Positions 1 to 8,129 of a stretch of DNA of 26,365 nucleotides are shown in pieces (the first letter of the stretch is position 1; each line of letters begins with the position of its first letter). The notes under the pieces are model-generated. The model was given only the letters and a program-made list of their open reading frames with translations. It ran no database searches and was not told where the DNA came from. The DNA is taken from the NCBI GenBank assembly GCA_002305315.1, contig DBQQ01000045.1, positions 1 through 26,365 of the forward strand, in the 5' to 3' direction. The DNA comes from Clostridiales bacterium UBA1390 (lineage in GTDB: Bacteria; Bacillota; Clostridia; Lachnospirales; Bianqueaceae). The translations under genes and the position numbers were made by a program.

Positions 1-1
1 A

Positions 2-129
2 TACGCTTCCGCGCAGAAGTCCTCGGCGAAAACATCATTTTGCGTATACAGAAGCCAACGCATCCGCGAGAGGTACTGTATACGCTTCTATTCAAAAACC
101 TGCAGCGAAATCGTCATTTTACGTACACA
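2..129. repeat. Imperfect tandem repeat, about 79-bp period
   Basis: Bases 2-50 and 81-129 align without gaps at about 35 of 49 positions; both begin TACGCTTC and share a CATTTT(G/A)CGTA(T/C)ACA block. On the minus strand the two copies encode related peptides: NDVFAEDFCAEAY in one, and NDDFAAGF, a stop, then IEAY in the other. The core GTATACGCTTC recurs near 8695-8705. This looks like a dispersed repeat family or the degraded end of a gene lying to the left; I cannot assign it to a named element. Confidence 0.45.
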
Positions 130-253
130 TTGTGTCGCCTCTCCCGGGGCTACCTTTATATGGACTACTTTGTGCCGGCAGATTGCCATCCCAAACGGCC
201 GCCTGTGTCGTCAAAGAAGGCATACTAGAATCTCTGCGATAAGACTTCTCATA

Positions 254-361
254 TCAATGATTAAAGAGCTCAATGTAGTCCTTATAGGAGTCGCCGATAA
301 AGGAAGGATAATTCATCGCAAAGCGGATCTTCCACAAAGGGGAGTTGCCACTTGACAAAAC
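254..361 (-). pseudogene. Possible gene remnant, unrecognised
   Basis: Reading the minus strand, an open frame ends at a TGA at 254-256 after the peptide NYPSFIGDSYKDYIELFNH, preceded by PLWKIRFAM. The composition looks like the C-terminus of a real protein, but the frame runs straight back into the ahpC promoter and has no plausible start or ribosome binding site. I do not recognise the family. Together with the repeat to its left, it suggests that 1-350 is gene debris rather than intact genes. Bases 130-253 hold nothing else I can support. Confidence 0.3.
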
Positions 362-381
362 AGAGTTAAATCGAGTATAAT
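352..381 (+). promoter_or_regulatory. Sigma-A-type promoter of ahpC
   Basis: A perfect -35 TTGACA (352-357) and a perfect -10 TATAAT (376-381) are separated by 18 bp. Transcription should start near 388, immediately at the palindrome 389-406, giving a leader of about 44 nt. Confidence 0.85.
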
Positions 382-388
382 TATTAAG

Positions 389-406
389 AGTTAGTTTAAA
401 CTAACT
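389..406. promoter_or_regulatory. Palindromic operator in ahpC leader
   Basis: AGTTAGTTTAAACTAACT is a perfect 18-bp palindrome starting about at the transcription start. A closely related 18-mer (15 of 18 identical) sits between -35 and -10 of the ABC exporter promoter at 3925-3942. The position fits repression. The symmetric AT-rich pattern resembles MarR-family operators, but no such regulator gene is in the window, so the protein is unknown. Confidence 0.7.
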
Positions 407-431
407 AATAAAAGATAAAGGAGGAATCTCT

Positions 432-995
432 ATGTCTCTCATCAATAAAGAAATCGGAGAATTTACCGTACAGGCTTATCATGAAGGCGCTTTCAAGGCT
501 ATTTCCAAGGCGGATGTGCTGGGGAAGTGGGCCGTGTTTTTCTTCTATCCGGCGGATTTTACCTTTGTTTGCCCCACGGAGCTGGAGGACCTGGCCAATA
601 AGTATGCAGACTTTCAGGCGGCCGGATGCGAGGTGTATTCGGTATCCTGTGACACCCATTATGTCCATAAGGCATGGCATGATGCGTCTGATCGGATCAA
701 AAAGATCGGCTATCCGATGCTCGCGGATCCCACCCATGTGCTTTCCAGGGATTTTGAAGTATATATCGAGGCGGATGGCGTAGCAGAGCGAGGAACCTTT
801 ATCGTGAATCCCGAGGGGAAGATCGTGGCTTATGAAGTCAATGCCGGGAATGTGGGACGCAACGCCGATGAGCTGCTGCGCAAGCTGCAGGCCTGCCAGT
901 TTGTTCATGAACACGGGGATGAGGTGTGCCCGGCCAAATGGCAGCCCGGGGCCGAGACCCTGAAGCCGAGTCTTGACCTTGTGGGGCAGTTGTAA
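432..995 (+). CDS. ahpC: Alkyl hydroperoxide reductase AhpC (2-Cys peroxiredoxin)
   Basis: A 187-residue typical 2-Cys peroxiredoxin, which reduces hydrogen peroxide, organic hydroperoxides and peroxynitrite in the cytoplasm. The peroxidatic cysteine is C47 in the motif FTFVCPTE; the resolving cysteine is C166 in EVCPAKW, matching the E. coli AhpC layout and length. AAGGAGG at 418-424 lies 7 nt before the ATG and fixes the start. Only 3 nt separate its stop from the next gene, a flavoprotein disulfide reductase that should recycle it. Expression is likely governed by the palindrome at 389-406 rather than by an obvious PerR box. Family assignment is secure; the substrate range is inferred from the family. 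Confidence 0.97.
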   Translation: MSLINKEIGEFTVQAYHEGAFKAISKADVLGKWAVFFFYPADFTFVCPTELEDLANKYADFQAAGCEVYSVSCDTHYVHKAWHDASDRIKKIGYPMLADPTHVLSRDFEVYIEADGVAERGTFIVNPEGKIVAYEVNAGNVGRNADELLRKLQACQFVHEHGDEVCPAKWQPGAETLKPSLDLVGQL

Positions 996-998
996 GGT

Positions 999-2636
999 AT
1001 GAAGGATATCAAAGAACTCTATGACGTCGTGGTGATTGGCGGCGGGCCGGCCGGATTGACGGCCGCCCTGTATCTGGCCCGGGCGAGATATCGAGTTGTC
1101 GTGGTGGAAAAAGAGCATTTCGGCGGGCAGATCACCATTACGGATGAAGTGGTGAATTTCCCGGGAGTGGAACGTACGTCCGGAAAGGCTCTCACCGAAA
1201 CCATGCGCAGGCAGGCTCAGAGCTTTGGCGCGGAATTCCTGCTGGCTGAGGTGACCGGCCTTGCCATGGATGGCGATGTAAAGACGGTTCAGACCAGCCG
1301 GGGCGAACTGCACTGCTTTGGCATGCTCCTTGCCACCGGCGCCCATCCCCGCAGCGCGGGCTTTGCCGGAGAGGCAGAGTTTAGGGGGAGGGGCGTCGCT
1401 TACTGCGCCACCTGTGACGGAGAGTTTTTTACCGGGAAAGAAGTATTTGTGGTAGGCGGTGGCTTTGCGGCCGCGGAGGAAAGCGTATTTTTAACCAAGT
1501 ACGCAAGGCATGTGACCATCCTCATCCGCGGCGAGGGGTTCTCATGCGCCCCGGCTGCCGCGGAAGCGGCGCTTCACCACGAAAAGATCACGGTAATTAC
1601 CCATGCGCAGGTAGAAGAAGTATCCGGAAAGGATAGTCTCAGTCGCCTGAAGTATCGGAATACGGAAACAGGGGAAGTTACGGAATACAGAGCCGCAGAA
1701 GGAGATCCGTTCGGTGTATTCGTATTTGCGGGATACGAGCCTGCGACCGGCCTGGTGAAAGGCCTGGCAGAATGCGACGCGAAAGGGTATGTTGTGACCG
1801 ACCGAAACCAGAAGACCACCTGTGAGGGCTTGTATGCCGCCGGAGATGTGTGCATCAAACCTCTGCGGCAGGTGGTAACAGCGGTGGGAGACGGGGCGCT
1901 GGCGGCGACGGAGCTGGAGCGCTATGCCGCTGCGCTGCAGAAAAAGACTGGCCTATATCCTGTACAGCCCACGGCCATCGCAAAAGAGGATGTGGCAGCT
2001 CGGAAAAACGGCCGGCAGACGGATGGACTGTTCACGCCGGATATGCTATCCCAGCTGGAGACGGTGTTTCAAAAAATGGCTTCCCCGCTGAAGCTGAAGC
2101 TCTATCTGGACGAAACGCCCTTATCTGCTGAGCTGAAGGAATATATGGAGGAGCTTTGTGCGCTGACAAATAAGCTCTCGCTGGAAGTGAACCCGGAAAT
2201 GAGCAGTGAAGAGGTGGAAGACCGCCCCTGCGTGCGGGTATGCAGGGCGGATGGCTCGTGGACGGGGCTTGCGTTCCACGGAGTGCCCGGCGGACACGAG
2301 TTCACGTCCTTTGTGCTGGGGCTTTATAACGCGGCGGGACCAGGACAGGCCTTGGATGAAGAAATCCTCCACGGGATACGGGCCCTGAAACCGGCGCATA
2401 TGAAAATCCTGGTGTCCCTTTCCTGTACCATGTGCCCAGAACTGGTGACGGCGGCCCAGCGGATCGCCGCAGAAAATCCCGACGTGACGGCGGAGGTTTA
2501 CGACCTGAACCATTTTGCGGCTCTGAGAGATCGGTACAAGGTGATGAGTGTCCCCTGTCTGGTGATGGATGACGGGGAAACCGTTTCGTTCGGGAAGAAA
2601 AACATCTCGCAGCTCTTAGAACTGTTAGGAAAGTAA
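999..2636 (+). CDS. AhpF-like peroxiredoxin reductase with swapped domain order
   Basis: A 545-residue FAD-dependent pyridine nucleotide-disulfide oxidoreductase expected to pass electrons from NAD(P)H to AhpC. Residues 1-310 are a thioredoxin-reductase-type module: FAD-binding GGGPAG at 14-19, redox CATC at 136-139, nucleotide-binding GGGFAAAE at 153-160, and the C-terminal FAD motif around 277-284. Residues about 340-545 form two thioredoxin-like folds as in the AhpF N-terminal domain, with an active CTMC at 476-479 and a cis-proline region near 518-520. Classical AhpF carries these folds at the N-terminus; here they are C-terminal. The HRRxxxR NADPH signature of TrxB is absent (IRGEGFS instead), so NADH may be the donor. 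There is no strong ribosome binding site, so coupling to ahpC is likely. Confidence 0.92.
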   Translation: MKDIKELYDVVVIGGGPAGLTAALYLARARYRVVVVEKEHFGGQITITDEVVNFPGVERTSGKALTETMRRQAQSFGAEFLLAEVTGLAMDGDVKTVQTSRGELHCFGMLLATGAHPRSAGFAGEAEFRGRGVAYCATCDGEFFTGKEVFVVGGGFAAAEESVFLTKYARHVTILIRGEGFSCAPAAAEAALHHEKITVITHAQVEEVSGKDSLSRLKYRNTETGEVTEYRAAEGDPFGVFVFAGYEPATGLVKGLAECDAKGYVVTDRNQKTTCEGLYAAGDVCIKPLRQVVTAVGDGALAATELERYAAALQKKTGLYPVQPTAIAKEDVAARKNGRQTDGLFTPDMLSQLETVFQKMASPLKLKLYLDETPLSAELKEYMEELCALTNKLSLEVNPEMSSEEVEDRPCVRVCRADGSWTGLAFHGVPGGHEFTSFVLGLYNAAGPGQALDEEILHGIRALKPAHMKILVSLSCTMCPELVTAAQRIAAENPDVTAEVYDLNHFAALRDRYKVMSVPCLVMDDGETVSFGKKNISQLLELLGK

Positions 2637-2724
2637 AGAACAGGGAAATGCTCATTCACATCGATGCGTGGATTACAGAATCAAGCGGGAGCCTATGCAT
2701 TTCCGTCATCTAAGGAGGAATACA

Positions 2725-3663
2725 ATGGAGCAGACTACAGCAGGAAAATATCCGTTTCAAATTAAAATCGAAGAAGGACCGTCTATCAGTGCTACTCGTA
2801 TTGTTGGAAATATAGAAGGAAAAAGGCTGGTTGTAACAGCAGGCGTCCACGGGGACGAATATGTAGGCATTCAGGCGGTACGGGAGATCATAGAAGAACT
2901 AAAACCGGAAAAGTTGGCGGGACAGGTCATTTTCGTCCCGGTTGTCAATAGGGAGGGGTTTTATGAAGGAACCTACCTTGTGCCAGAAGACGGAGAGAAC
3001 TTGAACCGCTGCTTTCCAGGAAATCAGAAAAAAAGTCTCACATGGCGTATGGCATACGCATTGGAACAAACGCTGTATCCAAATGCGGATTTTTTATTGG
3101 ACCTTCACGGTGGAGGCTCTTATGAATCCATGGAACCGCTTGCCTTTTTCCCAGTGGATGCGGGGGAGACGATTGCATCCTTTACGCGAAGTGCGGTGCA
3201 GAAGCTTTCTTTATCCTATATGGTACAGTCCTATGCAAAAGACGGTCTCTACAGTTGGGCGGCCCAGTGCGGCATCCCAGCCATTTTGGTCGAACGGGGA
3301 GGAAAAGGAACCTGGAACAGGGAAGAAGTGGCTGCCTGCAAAGAAAATATCTATCAGATCATGAATTTTCTTGGGCTATATCCCTACTCAAAACAAGAAA
3401 AGATACCTGTTGAGATTCAAGAGGCCCATTATGAAACCGCGGGGACATGTGGATACTGGTATTGTAATAAGACGCCGGGAGCGTCATTTACAAAAGAAGA
3501 GATTGTAGGGTACCTTATGAACGATGAAGGGCAGATACAGCAGGAAATTCGCGCACCATTTGATGGAGTTGTACTCTATCATACAAACGCTCTGGGTGTA
3601 AAAGCGGGAATGCCGCTGGTAGCCTACGGAAAAATTCGACACGGATGCGCAACAGATAAATAA
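2725..3663 (+). CDS. Zinc deacylase, succinylglutamate desuccinylase/aspartoacylase family (M14-like)
   Basis: A 312-residue metallohydrolase that should remove an acyl group from an amino-acid-like amide. Zinc ligands are visible as GVHGDE (H42, E45) and DLHGGG (H128); substrate-binding NLNRCFPG lies near 92-99, and the catalytic glutamate is probably E190 in ILVERGG. The C-terminal 60 residues form the beta-rich domain usual in this family. I chose the ATG at 2725 because AAGGAGG lies 8 nt upstream; the in-frame ATG at 2668 has no such site. It lies 88 nt behind the peroxide-defence pair with no terminator between, so readthrough is possible. The actual substrate is unknown. Confidence 0.88.
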   Translation: MEQTTAGKYPFQIKIEEGPSISATRIVGNIEGKRLVVTAGVHGDEYVGIQAVREIIEELKPEKLAGQVIFVPVVNREGFYEGTYLVPEDGENLNRCFPGNQKKSLTWRMAYALEQTLYPNADFLLDLHGGGSYESMEPLAFFPVDAGETIASFTRSAVQKLSLSYMVQSYAKDGLYSWAAQCGIPAILVERGGKGTWNREEVAACKENIYQIMNFLGLYPYSKQEKIPVEIQEAHYETAGTCGYWYCNKTPGASFTKEEIVGYLMNDEGQIQQEIRAPFDGVVLYHTNALGVKAGMPLVAYGKIRHGCATDK

Positions 3664-3679
3664 AAGAAGATGATCATGT

Positions 3680-3720
3680 AAGAGGCGAGGCATTTTACAG
3701 AATACGCCCGTCTCTTTTAT
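3680..3720 (+). terminator. Probable intrinsic terminator after the deacylase
   Basis: AAGAG and GCG (3680-3687) can pair with CGC and CTCTT (3705-3716), with a small bulge, followed by TTTTATTT. The stem is imperfect, so it may be weak. Confidence 0.45.
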
Positions 3721-3905
3721 TTGGCTTACTTTTTATGTTCTGCGGTTCCGGCCCTGGCGCTGCAGGCGCACCGTGACGAAATCACGGTAGCCCCGCACAT
3801 CCTGCTCAAACCGCTGGGAGATTCGCCATCCCAGTTGAATACCTTGACCACCTCCATGCCGTTGATGTATTCCAATATATCAAAGACGGATTCTTTTGTC
3901 AGGAG
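3721..3905 (-). pseudogene. Decayed fragment of an ABC exporter membrane domain
   Basis: Read on the minus strand, one frame gives ESVFDILEYINGMEVVKVFN, the conserved stretch after the third or fourth helix of type-1 ABC exporters (EYIxGxxVVKxFN). About 10 codons on, a shifted frame continues as RFEQDVRGYRDFVT, again like those exporters, before a stop. No start, no transmembrane segments and no ATPase domain remain. It is therefore a frameshifted remnant of an additional exporter gene, oriented opposite to the intact pair that follows. The family call rests on motif memory only. Confidence 0.5.
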
Positions 3906-3918
3906 ATAAGATTTTCTC

Positions 3919-3947
3919 TTGACTAGTTAATTACAACTAACTATAAT
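3919..3947 (+). promoter_or_regulatory. Promoter of the ABC exporter operon with embedded operator
   Basis: -35 TTGACT (3919-3924) and -10 TATAAT (3942-3947) are 17 bp apart. The 18-mer AGTTAATTACAACTAACT (3925-3942) fills the spacer and matches the ahpC operator (389-406) at 15 of 18 positions, including both outer half-sites. A repressor bound here would block RNA polymerase directly. The leader to the chosen start codon is about 87 nt and contains a GATATG/CATATC inverted repeat at 3975-4001. Confidence 0.75.
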
Positions 3948-4040
3948 AGAAACGGATAGATGTGTGGCTTTCCTGATATGCCGGAACGGATCCCACATAT
4001 CGGGGAAGTCAAATTTTGTGCTTGGGGAAGAAGGAATGTT

Positions 4041-5801
4041 ATGCTGCTGTTAAACCGTACGCTTCTCCATATGGCGAAGGGCCTTTGGAGATGGATTTTT
4101 CTGATCACGGCGTTAAAGCTTGCCGTATTGTCCGGTCTTGCCGCTTTTGCCGGGATTATCTCCGGCTTTTTGGGGAATATTGCTTCCCCTGCCATGACGG
4201 TGTCTGACGCGGGGCGGGCCGTGCTGTCCGCGCTACTGACCGCTGCGGTGATGCTCCTGCTGGAACTGCTCACCGGAGAAGCGGAATACCGCTGTACGGC
4301 CAAAGCCCGCCAGACTCTGCGCACCAGTATTTTTTCCAAGGTGCTGGCGCTGGACGTGGGGAATATTGAAAAAATCGGTCCCGTATCGGCCATTACCTCT
4401 TCGGTAGACGGAGTGGAATCCATGCAGGTCTATTACAGCCAGTACCTTCCCGGCCTGTTATATAGCCTGCTCGCCCCTGTCTATTTGTTTTTCCGGCTGC
4501 GGGAGATTTCCCTCATCCCGGCGGTATTGCTTTTTGCCGTTTCGATTTTGTTGTTGCCTGTCAACAATATTTTCCGCCGTCATATCGAAAAGATGAAAAC
4601 AGAATACTGGGCCTCCATGGAAGATCTGACCGGTTATTACCTGGAGAGCGTCCAGGGACTCACCACTTTTAAGCTTTTTGGCCGTGACGAAGGGCGGCAG
4701 AATGTGCTGTCGGAAAAATCCCGGGACTTCAACAACAAGATCATGGATGTGATGCGGGTGAATTTTTCCTCCTTCCTGCTTACCGATGGGTTGATTTACG
4801 GCGCGGTGGTGGTCTCCACAGTCATTGCCGCATGGCAGCTTTTCGCGGGACAGATCGCGTTTTCCGATGGGCTGATGGTGCTGATGCTGTCCTTCGGCTT
4901 CTTCGGCTCGGTGCGGCAGTTGATGAACGCTACCCATTCAGCCCTGGCGGGGGTGTCCGCCGCCGATAAGGTGGAAAAGCTGCTGGCAATTGATACCGCG
5001 CGTCCTTACCGACCGGAATTGCCGGCGGAGAATCAGCCTTATGCTGGCATCCGCCTGGAGCATATTTCCTTCCGTTATCAGGGCAGGAGCGCGGCCTTAA
5101 AGGATGTGTCCCTAGATATTCCAAAGGGCAGGGTGACGGCGTTGGTGGGCCTTTCCGGCAGCGGGAAATCCACCATTGCCGCCCTTCTGATGCGGTTTTA
5201 CGATCTGGAGCAGGGACGTATCCTGCTGGAGGGAGAGGATACCGTCAGTCTGACGCTGGAGGAGCTGCGCAGGCGGATCATCATGGTGCCGCAGACGGTG
5301 AGCTTATATAGCGGTACGATTGCGGAAAACCTGCGAATGGCCGCTCCGTCCGCTACGGACGGAGAACTTCTGGAGGCTCTTAGGGAGGTGCGGCTGAAGG
5401 AGTGGGTGCTAGCGCAGCCGAAGGGCTTGGATACCCCCGTGGGCGACGCCGGCGGGAAGCTTTCCGGCGGGCAGCGTCAGAAGATCGGCATTGCCAGGGC
5501 GCTGCTCTACCGGGCGGAGTATATCATTTTTGATGAGGCTACTTCCAGCGTGGATACGGACAGTGAACAGGAAATTTGGAGTTGTATCGACGACCTCGCC
5601 CAGACCCGCACCCTGATTGTCATTTCCCATCGGCTGTCCACCATCCGGAATGCGGACCGGATCTATGTGCTGGAAAACGGGCGGATCTCTCAGAGGGGTA
5701 CCCACGAAACGCTGATGCGGGAAGCGGGACTGTATCGTCGTCTGGTAGAAGAACAGGCCAGACTGGAGCAGATGGGAGAGGAGGGGATGCGCCGTGCGTA
5801 A
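4041..5801 (+). CDS. ABC exporter, fused permease-ATPase, subunit 1
   Basis: A 586-residue half-transporter: an N-terminal membrane domain of about six helices (roughly residues 1-310), then an ATPase domain. Walker A is GLSGSGKST at 370-378, the signature LSGGQ at 474-478, Walker B IIFDEA with D498/E499, and the switch histidine H530. The sequence resembles the MdlB/CydC/IrtA-like group often labelled thiol or multidrug exporters; the substrate cannot be read from it. An in-frame ATG at 3960 has no ribosome binding site and would sit about on the transcription start, while AAGGA at 4031-4035 precedes the ATG at 4041, so I use that. It overlaps the second subunit by 8 nt, implying a heterodimer. 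Confidence 0.92.
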   Translation: MLLLNRTLLHMAKGLWRWIFLITALKLAVLSGLAAFAGIISGFLGNIASPAMTVSDAGRAVLSALLTAAVMLLLELLTGEAEYRCTAKARQTLRTSIFSKVLALDVGNIEKIGPVSAITSSVDGVESMQVYYSQYLPGLLYSLLAPVYLFFRLREISLIPAVLLFAVSILLLPVNNIFRRHIEKMKTEYWASMEDLTGYYLESVQGLTTFKLFGRDEGRQNVLSEKSRDFNNKIMDVMRVNFSSFLLTDGLIYGAVVVSTVIAAWQLFAGQIAFSDGLMVLMLSFGFFGSVRQLMNATHSALAGVSAADKVEKLLAIDTARPYRPELPAENQPYAGIRLEHISFRYQGRSAALKDVSLDIPKGRVTALVGLSGSGKSTIAALLMRFYDLEQGRILLEGEDTVSLTLEELRRRIIMVPQTVSLYSGTIAENLRMAAPSATDGELLEALREVRLKEWVLAQPKGLDTPVGDAGGKLSGGQRQKIGIARALLYRAEYIIFDEATSSVDTDSEQEIWSCIDDLAQTRTLIVISHRLSTIRNADRIYVLENGRISQRGTHETLMREAGLYRRLVEEQARLEQMGEEGMRRA

Positions 5802-7497
5802 ACGGTTTGCGTATTCCATACTGACCATGACCAGGCGGCTGCTGCACATCGCCGCGCCGGTAAAGGGCACGTTATTGGTCTCCACGCTTGCCAGCGTCAT
5901 CGGGAATCTTTCCCAAATGGGACTGATGGGCTTTGGCGCGTTGCTGCTGTTGTCCTGCGCGGGGATGGTCGGGGGCTCTCCCTGGCTGTACGGCGGACTG
6001 GCGGCGCTTTCCGCCCTGTTCATCGTCCTGGGACGGTATGCCGAGGGTGTGGTCTCCCATGCGGGGGCGTATCGGCTCTTGGCCAGTATGCGGGTGCATC
6101 TGTACGAGACTATTCGGAAGCTGGCTCCCGCCTGCCTGATGGACAGGGAAAAGGGGGATATTTTGAATATTGCCGTTTCGGACATTGAAACGTTGGAATT
6201 TTTCTTCGCCCATACCATTGGCCCCATGTTCACCGTCATCCTCCTGCCCTGCGTCACCCTGGGGCTGGCGCTGTGGTTCCAGCCACTGTTTGCCGCTGTG
6301 CTGTTGCCGATCTACCTGATCGTCAGCGTAGTATTCCCCCTGGCTGCCGTCAAAGCCGGACGGGGCGTGGGAATGCGCTACCGCGCCAGGCTGGGGGAGA
6401 TGAAATCCCTGGTGCTGGAGAGCGTTTACGGCCTGAAGGACATCCAGATTTTTAGCTTTGGTTCCCAGCGGATGGAACAGGTTCGGGCGAAGAACCGGGA
6501 GATCAACCGGGCGGCTCATGGGATGACCCTCCACCGGCAGACGGTATCGTCCGCTCCGACCTTTTTTGTTTACCTGGCCCGGATCCTGGTGATCGCGGCA
6601 GCATCCTGGCTGGCCGCTTCCGGCACGCCGAACCCGGTCGGAACGGTGGTGCTCTCCTTTGTGGCGGCGGCGTCCTTTTCCTCCACCCAGTCCCTGACCA
6701 TGGTGGTTTCCAGCCTGCTGGAAACCTATGCGGCGGCGGAACGCCTGTTTCTCATTGAGGACACGCCGCCGGAAATTACCGAGCCGGAGCATCCGGTGTC
6801 CTGCGGTCCGATCCGCAAAGTGGAGTTTGACCATGTGGGCTTTTCCTACGGGAATTCTTCCAGAATCATTTTGCAGGACTTCTGCCTTACGGTCACCGGT
6901 AATGAAAAGGTGGGAATCGTGGGAGAAAGCGGCATCGGGAAATCGACGGTGCTGCGGCTGCTGCTGCGCTTCTGGAACGCGAAGGGCGGACAGCTCCGTA
7001 TTAACGGGATTCCCATTGAACAGATCCCGTTAACTGAGCTTCGCCGGCGGATCGCTGTCCTGGAACAGGATACCTTCCTGTTCAACGGCAGTATTGCGGA
7101 GAATATAGCGCTGGGCAGGCCGGACGCTGCGCGGGAGGAAATAGAAGAGGCTGCCCGCCGGGCCGGGCTTTCGGAATTTATCCGGACCCTGCCGGACGGC
7201 TATGAAACCCAGATGGGGCAGATGGGGGCACGGCTGTCTGGCGGGGAACGCCAGCGCGTAGGGATTGCCCGCGTGATGTTGATGAACCCCGATGTGATCG
7301 TGATGGATGAGCCCACCAGCAGCCTGGACGTCTTGCACGAAAAAGAACTGCTGCAAACGCTCCGCGAGGAATGCGGGGACAAAATGCTCCTTATCGTTTC
7401 CCACAGGCATTCGACGCTTACCGGCTGCAGCCGGATCATACGGTTGGAAAATGGCCGGGCTTTCGAGACCGAAGGAAGCACTGGAGGAGAAATGTAA
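5794..7497 (+). CDS. ABC exporter, fused permease-ATPase, subunit 2 (CydC-like)
   Basis: A 567-residue partner half-transporter. The membrane domain spans roughly residues 15-300; the ATPase has Walker A GESGIGKST at 377-385, signature LSGGE at 481-485, Walker B with D505/E506 and switch histidine H537. Both subunits retain a catalytic glutamate, so neither ATP site is obviously degenerate. Translation starts at a GTG inside the end of the upstream gene, with GGAGAGGAGGGG 7 nt before it. The best family likeness is CydDC/MdlAB. The paired subunits, an adjacent methyltransferase remnant and a divergent TetR gene suggest an efflux or metallophore-type function, but this is inference. Confidence 0.9.
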   Translation: MRKRFAYSILTMTRRLLHIAAPVKGTLLVSTLASVIGNLSQMGLMGFGALLLLSCAGMVGGSPWLYGGLAALSALFIVLGRYAEGVVSHAGAYRLLASMRVHLYETIRKLAPACLMDREKGDILNIAVSDIETLEFFFAHTIGPMFTVILLPCVTLGLALWFQPLFAAVLLPIYLIVSVVFPLAAVKAGRGVGMRYRARLGEMKSLVLESVYGLKDIQIFSFGSQRMEQVRAKNREINRAAHGMTLHRQTVSSAPTFFVYLARILVIAAASWLAASGTPNPVGTVVLSFVAAASFSSTQSLTMVVSSLLETYAAAERLFLIEDTPPEITEPEHPVSCGPIRKVEFDHVGFSYGNSSRIILQDFCLTVTGNEKVGIVGESGIGKSTVLRLLLRFWNAKGGQLRINGIPIEQIPLTELRRRIAVLEQDTFLFNGSIAENIALGRPDAAREEIEEAARRAGLSEFIRTLPDGYETQMGQMGARLSGGERQRVGIARVMLMNPDVIVMDEPTSSLDVLHEKELLQTLREECGDKMLLIVSHRHSTLTGCSRIIRLENGRAFETEGSTGGEM

Positions 7498-7524
7498 GGC
7501 GCGAAAACGGCACGGTGCGGGATA

Positions 7525-7818
7525 AATTTTAGGGAGAACTTCGGATGGACTGGATACGGCCAGGCCATGTGCGAGAAAAATGCCGACAGGGAAGGCGTGG
7601 GTTCCCGGTGTACCTTTCAGCATGGCGACGCCAACAGACTGGATTTTCCCGATGAAAGCTTTGACGCCGTGGTGAGCAACTATGTCTACCACAACATCAT
7701 CGGAGCGGATAAGCAAAAACTGCTGCTGGAAACCCTGCGGGTGCTGAAAAAGGGCAGCGCTGATGATGCTGGGGGATTCCAGGCTGCTGGTGGGAAGGAA
7801 GTAATGCAAGGGAGGTGA
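7525..7818 (+). pseudogene. Truncated class I SAM-dependent methyltransferase
   Basis: An open stretch encodes YGQAMCEKNADREGV, then CTFQHGDANRLDFPDESFDA and VVSNYVYHNI, then LLLETLRVLKKG. This is the middle of a UbiE/Methyltransf_11 fold (acidic loop, motif II DAVVSN, and the LRVLKKG motif III). The N-terminal SAM-binding glycine loop is missing, and after LRVLKKG the reading frame becomes unrelated and stops. There is no ribosome binding site for the internal ATG at 7567. It appears to be a deletion remnant of a methyltransferase that once followed the exporter genes. Confidence 0.7.
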
Positions 7819-7825
7819 ATGGAAT

Positions 7826-7993
7826 ATGAAAAAGTTTAGAACCGCTGTCTCCGTTATTACAATGGTTATTGCTGGAATAGCTGGCTTATTTATCGGGGCG
7901 GCTTTGAATGACGCGCTGGGCGGGGCCATTTTGTTTTCGATGATTGCCGGGATTGCCTGCATGATCTATACCATAGACAATCCAGAGAAATAA
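7826..7993 (+). CDS. Small two-helix membrane protein, 55 residues
   Basis: GGGAGGTGA (7810-7818) lies 7 nt before an ATG that opens a 55-codon frame beginning MKKFRTAVSVITM and ending IDNPEK. Residues about 7-26 and 33-51 are strongly hydrophobic and glycine/alanine rich, predicting two transmembrane helices joined by a short loop containing NDA. The gene ends one base before a strong terminator, so it is the last gene of the exporter transcript. I do not recognise a family; a small accessory membrane protein of the exporter is one possibility. Confidence 0.72.
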   Translation: MKKFRTAVSVITMVIAGIAGLFIGAALNDALGGAILFSMIAGIACMIYTIDNPEK

Positions 7994-7994
7994 A

Positions 7995-8046
7995 GGGGGC
8001 TGTCGCATCCATGATTAGAAAATCATGGATGTGGCAGCTCCTTTTT
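7995..8046 (+). terminator. Strong intrinsic terminator of the exporter operon
   Basis: A long stem of about 20 bp (7995-8016 with 8020-8041, centred on CATCCATGATT and AATCATGGATG) with a tiny loop is followed by TTTTT (8042-8046). Confidence 0.9.
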
Positions 8047-8129
8047 GCATGTCTGCACTTGAGGGGGGTTCAGGGCTCCGCCGACCTAAAACCGCAGATT
8101 TTGATGATACCATGTGTCGCGTAGTATCA

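Noticed and set aside
405..1346. Long minus-strand open frame (313 codons) opposite ahpC and its reductase
   Set aside because: It is antisense to two well-supported genes, has no ribosome binding site and gives a protein with no family resemblance; it follows from the codon bias of the real genes.
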